From Thermoplasmata archaeon (GTDB lineage Archaea > Thermoplasmatota > Thermoplasmata > Thermoplasmatales > Thermoplasmataceae): a DNA stretch of 9,612 nt. Under the pieces are notes generated by a model, which ran no database searches, had not been told where the DNA came from, and saw only the letters and a program-made list of their open reading frames with translations. The stretch lies in NCBI GenBank assembly GCA_021797295.1, contig JAKAAA010000041.1, forward strand, positions 1-9,612, given 5' to 3'. Shown in pieces: positions 6,041 through 9,612 of this stretch (positions are counted from its first letter, which is position 1; every line of letters begins with the position of its first letter). The position numbers were made by a program, and so were the translations under genes.

Positions 6041-6889
6041 TTGACATATAAAAAAAATAAAAATGAACAGACAAAGGCGAACTCCAGCAGGCACGAAATA
6101 AAGCCAAAGAAGGAATTCTGGAAAAGCCGTCAGTTTATTTTCGGTGTTATAGCAGCAGTTATAATAGTTGTTATTGTAGTAGTAGCAATAACAAATCCAT
6201 TCTTCGCGGCTCCTGCAAGTATTTCTCCAGATAAATATTATAAAATAGCAGACCACGACCTGGTATCAAATGGAACCACAGGAATATATTTCATTTCATG
6301 GCTGGGATGCCCAATAGGCGCAACTGATTCCTGGGCACTGTACTATGCCATGAACAGCACCACTGATATATACAGCCATGTGGAGTATCATCAGGCATAT
6401 AATCAGGATATATACGCAAATGCCGCCGGTACTGCTGGTCAGCCCGGTCTTCTATTCAAGGGAACTTTCAATTTCCAGTATAATGGAAAAACAGTAACAT
6501 TTTATCCTTTATATATGTATAATCAAACAATGACCGGCACAGTGAATAATGGGAAAATAAGTGAAAGTCTGTCTTCCTACGGACTTACACTGATAAATTC
6601 CACATTTCCTCCGGCTGTTGCCAAGATGTTCACTAAGTATGCCTCAGATATAACCTATGATCACCATCTTGAAACAACCTTCATAATAACAGGACCCCAC
6701 GGAGCATATATATTAAATTCTTTCATGTATGATGGTGGTATACTGGGTACAGGAACATGGACGAATAGTCCTGCCACCAACACATACTCACCATTTTCCC
6801 CACAATCTGTTATGGCCGGTCTGAGCAGTGATAGTACTATAATTTCTGCTGCCCACAGCTTCGAAACAAATCTTACTGCCGTACAGTAA
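6041..6889 (+). CDS. DUF929-like membrane-anchored extracellular protein
   Basis: The 282-residue protein has a lysine-rich cytoplasmic N-terminus (1-30), one membrane helix (about 31-53, QFIFGVIAAVIIVVIVVVAI) and a long polar domain outside the cell. The domain contains IYFISWLGCPIGATDSW (about 82-98), the region recalling DUF929 of Sulfolobales and Thermoplasmatales, and QPGLLFKG (134-141). The protein has a single cysteine, C90, in GCPIGA; if the domain is thioredoxin-like, the second cysteine of a CxxC pair is absent. Five N-x-S/T sequons (N77, N105, N161, N186, N277) suit surface glycosylation. The function is unknown. The start is TTG at 6041: no ATG or GTG lies between the in-frame TAA (6026-6028) and the membrane helix, and the TATA box supports leaderless initiation there. 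It is transcribed divergently from prpD and is followed 35 bp later by cbiH, probably under its own promoter. Confidence 0.75.
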   Translation: MTYKKNKNEQTKANSSRHEIKPKKEFWKSRQFIFGVIAAVIIVVIVVVAITNPFFAAPASISPDKYYKIADHDLVSNGTTGIYFISWLGCPIGATDSWALYYAMNSTTDIYSHVEYHQAYNQDIYANAAGTAGQPGLLFKGTFNFQYNGKTVTFYPLYMYNQTMTGTVNNGKISESLSSYGLTLINSTFPPAVAKMFTKYASDITYDHHLETTFIITGPHGAYILNSFMYDGGILGTGTWTNSPATNTYSPFSPQSVMAGLSSDSTIISAAHSFETNLTAVQ

Positions 6890-6891
6890 GG

Positions 6892-6906
6892 AAAATAATA
6901 TAATAC
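6892..6906 (+). promoter_or_regulatory. TATA-like box for cbiH
   Basis: AAAATAATATAATAC, just after the DUF929 stop codon, is centred about 26 bases before the ATG at 6925, consistent with a leaderless start for the cbiH/radical SAM transcript. No good Shine-Dalgarno site precedes cbiH. Confidence 0.4.
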
Positions 6907-6924
6907 TTAATTTTATAGGGCTTT

Positions 6925-7668
6925 ATGCCGAAACTTTATCTTGTGGGCATCGGTCCCGGAAGCACTGAACTTATTGCCCCCATGGCAGTGAGAGCCCTGG
7001 AAAATTCAGATATAATCATGGGATATGAGAAATATACTGAACTCATAGAGAAATTGGTCAGGAGTAGATCAATTGAATCCGGTCCTGTTACGGGCGAACT
7101 GGAAAGAGCAAAAAAGGCCATAGAATATGTTTTAGAAGGGAAAACGGTAGCAATTATCTCCAGTGGTGATTCTGGCATATACGGCATGGCTGGAATAGTT
7201 ATTGAATTTATAGCTGCACATCATTATGATATAGATATACAGATTGTTCCGGGAATTACTGCTCTGAATTCAGCAGGTTCTCTTTTAGGTGTGCCGTTCA
7301 TGAACGATTTCTGCTCCATAAGCCTCAGTGACAGGCTCACACCGGAAAATGATATAATAAAAAGGATCGAAGCTGCTGCTAAGGGAGATTTTGTAACGGC
7401 ACTTTACAATCCTGTGAGCTCAAAGAGAACCGAACTTATAAAAAAGGCCAGGGAAATAATGCTGAAATACCGTGATACTGATACTCCGGTAGGAATTGTC
7501 AGGAACGCCTACAGGGATGGGCAGGAAGTTAGTATATCAACACTTGGAAATTTCCTGGACGTACCAATGGATATGTTTACCATTGTAATAATCGGGAATT
7601 CCGGGACATATAAGTATGGAAAATATATGATAACACCCAGGAATTATACAAATAAATATGAACTGTGA
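6925..7668 (+). CDS. cbiH: Precorrin-3B / cobalt-factor III C17-methyltransferase
   Basis: This SAM-dependent tetrapyrrole methyltransferase adds the C17 methyl group and drives ring contraction in corrin synthesis; in archaea the cobalt-first (CbiH) route is expected. The 247-residue length is normal. Family motifs are YLVGIGPGS (5-13), SSGDSGIYGMAG (79-90), VPGITALNSAGSLLGVPF (108-125), FCSISLSDRLTP (128-139), TALYNPVSSKR (158-168) and the terminal ITPRNY. The pattern SLSDRLTP together with ALYNP separates CbiH/CobJ from CbiF, CbiL and uroporphyrinogen methyltransferases. No other cobalamin gene is adjacent. The TGA stop overlaps a GTG start of the radical SAM gene, so the two are probably co-translated. 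ATG 6925 places the first glycine-rich motif at the usual distance from the N-terminus. Confidence 0.92.
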   Translation: MPKLYLVGIGPGSTELIAPMAVRALENSDIIMGYEKYTELIEKLVRSRSIESGPVTGELERAKKAIEYVLEGKTVAIISSGDSGIYGMAGIVIEFIAAHHYDIDIQIVPGITALNSAGSLLGVPFMNDFCSISLSDRLTPENDIIKRIEAAAKGDFVTALYNPVSSKRTELIKKAREIMLKYRDTDTPVGIVRNAYRDGQEVSISTLGNFLDVPMDMFTIVIIGNSGTYKYGKYMITPRNYTNKYEL

Positions 7669-8747
7669 TACATATGTTTGCAGAGGAAACAAATGGGCTT
7701 GTAAAGATCGAAATAGGTGAGAGGAGGCTTTCACTGAATATGGACTCCGATATGATTTATTATTCACTTGCTGACAGGACTTACAGGAGAACAAGAATGA
7801 ACGATATCATCGAATTAAGATATGCAAACGGTAAGAGAGAGGCAAGGGTTCTGGAAGAACATGAAAAACCCGGGATTGTTTCAGCATTTTACCATGATGT
7901 GGAATTGGCTTCTTTGCAATATCCGGAACTGAAAAAATATGTAAAGGATTATAATTTCCTTGCTTCAAGGGGAAACGGACTCAGGAGAATATATGGAGGA
8001 AGAATTCCCATAGTACCGCCTGACAGGTATTTTTCATTATACATTAAAATATCCGAAGGATGCCCATGGAACAGATGTTCATTCTGCAACCTCTACAAGG
8101 ACAGGAAATATATGCCATTGAAGATGGATCAAATCAAAAAGGAAACGGAAGAATTGAAGGCCTTTTTCAGGAACTCCATGATGGCAATGAACGGAATATT
8201 CCTTGGTGATGCAAATGCAACAAGTATGAATTCCCATGAACTGGAAGAAATTTTGATGTATCTTAAAGAGGAATTCAGTATGCCATTCTATGCATTTTCA
8301 GACGCATTTACAACACCCTTAAAAAATACTGATTTTCATAAACTCCATGATCTGGGCATGAAGAGGATATATATTGGAATTGAGAGTGGAAATCCCGATA
8401 TTTTAAGAATGCTTAATAAAAAAATGGAACTTGATGTGGCAAGAGATTTTATAGGGAAAATCAGGGATGCAGGAATAAACGTTGGCCTTATTGTAATGTC
8501 TGGATTCGGGGAGGAGCATGTGAAGAGCACAACCAATTTCCTTGATTCTATTGAATATTCAAGGGGCGATATAGTATATATATCACCTGTAAAGGAATAC
8601 GGGAACTTCCATGAGATACTTCTGAACAATGGCATTCAGGAAGATAAGGGAATAGCTATAAAAGAATATGAAGAAATAAGGGGTTCTCTGAGGTCCGGGC
8701 TAAAAATACCGGTGGTGGTGTACAGCCTGGACGAGGCAATGTACTGA
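7665..8747 (+). CDS. Radical SAM protein with CX4CX2C cluster motif
   Basis: The product is 360 residues from the GTG at 7665, which overlaps the cbiH stop as GTGA; the ATG at 7674 would remove three residues and is equally possible. An N-terminal region of about 100 residues (small beta-rich segment with YYSLADRTYRRTR) precedes the radical SAM barrel. The cluster-binding cysteines are C133, C138 and C141 in EGCPWNRCSFCNLYK, spaced CX4CX2C rather than the usual CX3CX2C. Later barrel motifs are IFLGDAN (178-184), YIGIESG (236-242) and GLIVMSGFGEE (274-284), resembling COG1032/HemN-like enzymes. There is no cobalamin-binding or SPASM domain. It should generate a 5'-deoxyadenosyl radical on an unknown substrate in the cytosol. 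Coupling to cbiH hints at corrin or other tetrapyrrole metabolism, but that rests on position only. Confidence 0.88.
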   Translation: MIHMFAEETNGLVKIEIGERRLSLNMDSDMIYYSLADRTYRRTRMNDIIELRYANGKREARVLEEHEKPGIVSAFYHDVELASLQYPELKKYVKDYNFLASRGNGLRRIYGGRIPIVPPDRYFSLYIKISEGCPWNRCSFCNLYKDRKYMPLKMDQIKKETEELKAFFRNSMMAMNGIFLGDANATSMNSHELEEILMYLKEEFSMPFYAFSDAFTTPLKNTDFHKLHDLGMKRIYIGIESGNPDILRMLNKKMELDVARDFIGKIRDAGINVGLIVMSGFGEEHVKSTTNFLDSIEYSRGDIVYISPVKEYGNFHEILLNNGIQEDKGIAIKEYEEIRGSLRSGLKIPVVVYSLDEAMY

Positions 8748-8748
8748 T

Positions 8749-9612
8749 TTATGGTTCTGGAGCAAGTGAATACAGGCAGGCAGGGTCAGGAGCGAATAGG
8801 TCTCCGTAGCGGGCATAGGCTCTAGATCTGGAACCGCCGCAGGAATCTGACCAGTTGCATGTACCGCAGGCACCGCCGAAGTTTTTATTGTCCCTGAGTT
8901 TTATGAGTGTTTCACTGTTCCTGTAGATATCTGCTATGCTCTTCTCCTTTACATTCCCAACTTTATAGGGTACAAAGCCACTGGGGTATACATCTCCATT
9001 GTGTCCCACGAATATGATTCCCTTGCCATCCCTTGTGTTTGAGAGCCTGGGTGGTATAGTCTTTCTATCGGGAAGCCCGAGAAGATCTATGGTTTCGTCG
9101 ATGAGACGATAGTAGAGTTCTCCTGAATAGTTATCATATCCATCATCAACGCATCTCCTGAATATGGGTGATTCTACAGTTCTGATTACCATTCCGTAAT
9201 TCATTGCAAACACAAGCCAGTGGTTTACATCCTCGAATTCCTCCGGTGTTAGTTCTTCCGAGTCTATTCCCCGACCTGTCTGGATAAGGAAGAACACTTC
9301 CCAGGTTTTTACATTGCTGTCCAGGAGAAGCTTCAATAGTCCAGGAAGCTGGTGAACATTTTTCTTCATGACAACAGAATTTATCTGGAGTTTCATGTGT
9401 TTGTCATTGAGTAACTGTATTTTGTCCATAGTTTTTTCATAGATGCCTGAACCCCGGAGCCAGTCGTGCATTTCCATATTACCGTCAAGTGACAGGGAAG
9501 CCGAGAGAACGTGATGCTGTTTGAAATAATCAACTCTTTCAGGAGTGAGAAGATCTGTTACTGCAGGGCTTATGGATACGGGTATTCCATACTGTTCACA
9601 GGTTTCTATTAT
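8749..9612 (-). CDS. Radical SAM/SPASM protein, TIGR04053-like (partial, 5' end outside window)
   Basis: The reading frame stays open to the window edge: 45 codons before the ATG at 9477 continue it, including VSASLSLDGN-type radical SAM sequence (LSASLSLDGN just before that Met). That ATG is therefore internal and the gene starts beyond 9612. The visible 287 residues lack the N-terminal CX3CX2C motif but include SLDGNMEMHDWLRG, a typical mid-barrel segment, IFVGHNGDVYPSGFVPYKVG and a SPASM-type C-terminus, C-GT-C-NWSDS-C-GGSRSRAYARYGD, ending in DPACLY, which binds an auxiliary Fe-S cluster. CGGSRSRAYA...GD plus the late Cys is characteristic of TIGR04053 proteins and is also close to AhbD-type heme-synthesis enzymes. 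The function is unknown; peptide or tetrapyrrole modification are the options. It converges on the other radical SAM gene with one base between stop codons. Confidence 0.85.
   Translation of the reverse strand: MIETCEQYGIPVSISPAVTDLLTPERVDYFKQHHVLSASLSLDGNMEMHDWLRGSGIYEKTMDKIQLLNDKHMKLQINSVVMKKNVHQLPGLLKLLLDSNVKTWEVFFLIQTGRGIDSEELTPEEFEDVNHWLVFAMNYGMVIRTVESPIFRRCVDDGYDNYSGELYYRLIDETIDLLGLPDRKTIPPRLSNTRDGKGIIFVGHNGDVYPSGFVPYKVGNVKEKSIADIYRNSETLIKLRDNKNFGGACGTCNWSDSCGGSRSRAYARYGDLFAPDPACLYSLAPEP

Noticed and set aside
5978..6256. Minus-strand 92-residue reading frame across the divergent promoter and the DUF929 N-terminus
   Set aside because: Its hydrophobic stretches mirror the membrane-helix codons of the DUF929 gene and it would run through both promoters.
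8336..8635. Minus-strand 99-residue reading frame inside the radical SAM gene
   Set aside because: It is antisense to the conserved radical SAM barrel, with no motif of its own.
1..9612. CRISPR array, tRNA, rRNA or known defence system
   Set aside because: No spaced direct repeats, cloverleaf or ribosomal sequence was recognised, and no gene product resembles a defence protein.

Overview
The window looks like chromosome from an acidophilic archaeon of the Thermoplasmatales (Ferroplasma, Acidiplasma, Picrophilus, Cuniculiplasma or a relative). The reasons are moderately AT-rich DNA, A/T-rich TATA-like boxes placed about 22-30 bases before start codons with few Shine-Dalgarno sites (leaderless transcription), a citrate synthase whose sequence closely recalls the Thermoplasma acidophilum enzyme, and a DUF929 exported protein of the type found in Sulfolobales and Thermoplasmatales. 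The genus cannot be fixed from the sequence alone.

Layout. (1) Positions 1-1274 are a very AT-rich decay zone. It holds the C-terminal two thirds of a dead IS110-family transposase, broken by several frameshifts (27-778), then a gene-free stretch with a hairpin (949-993) and a possible C-terminal scrap of a membrane protein (994-1146). It ends in a promoter region with a perfect 7+7 palindrome, TGTGA-N6-TCACA at its core (1235-1254). (2) 1275-2015 (+) is an archaeal ICC/SbcD-type metallophosphoesterase that converges on the next block with a 4-bp gap. (3) 2020-5944 (-) is a 2-methylcitrate-cycle cluster, in transcription order prpD (2-methylcitrate dehydratase), prpB (methylisocitrate lyase, overlapping by 14 bp), an MBL-fold hydrolase, and prpC/gltA (citrate/2-methylcitrate synthase). 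Together the recognisable enzymes condense propionyl-CoA with oxaloacetate and split the product to pyruvate and succinate; the aconitase-like hydration step is not encoded here. A perfect 14-bp palindrome lies against the prpD TATA box and may be its operator.

(4) 5945-6040 is a divergent promoter region. To its right a TTG-initiated membrane-anchored extracellular DUF929 protein (6041-6889), a CbiH/CobJ cobalamin C17-methyltransferase (6925-7668) and a radical SAM enzyme with an unusual CX4CX2C cluster motif (7665-8747) run on the + strand. The last two overlap by 4 bp and are probably co-expressed. (5) On the - strand, a radical SAM/SPASM protein of the TIGR04053 type (8749 to the window edge) converges on them with a 1-bp gap; its N-terminus and first Fe-S motif lie beyond position 9612.

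No tRNA, rRNA, CRISPR array or intact mobile element was seen. The items most worth checking are the hydrolase embedded in the methylcitrate cluster, the CbiH/radical SAM pair, the two operator-like palindromes, and the IS110 remnant with its non-coding flank, where a bridge-RNA fossil could be sought.
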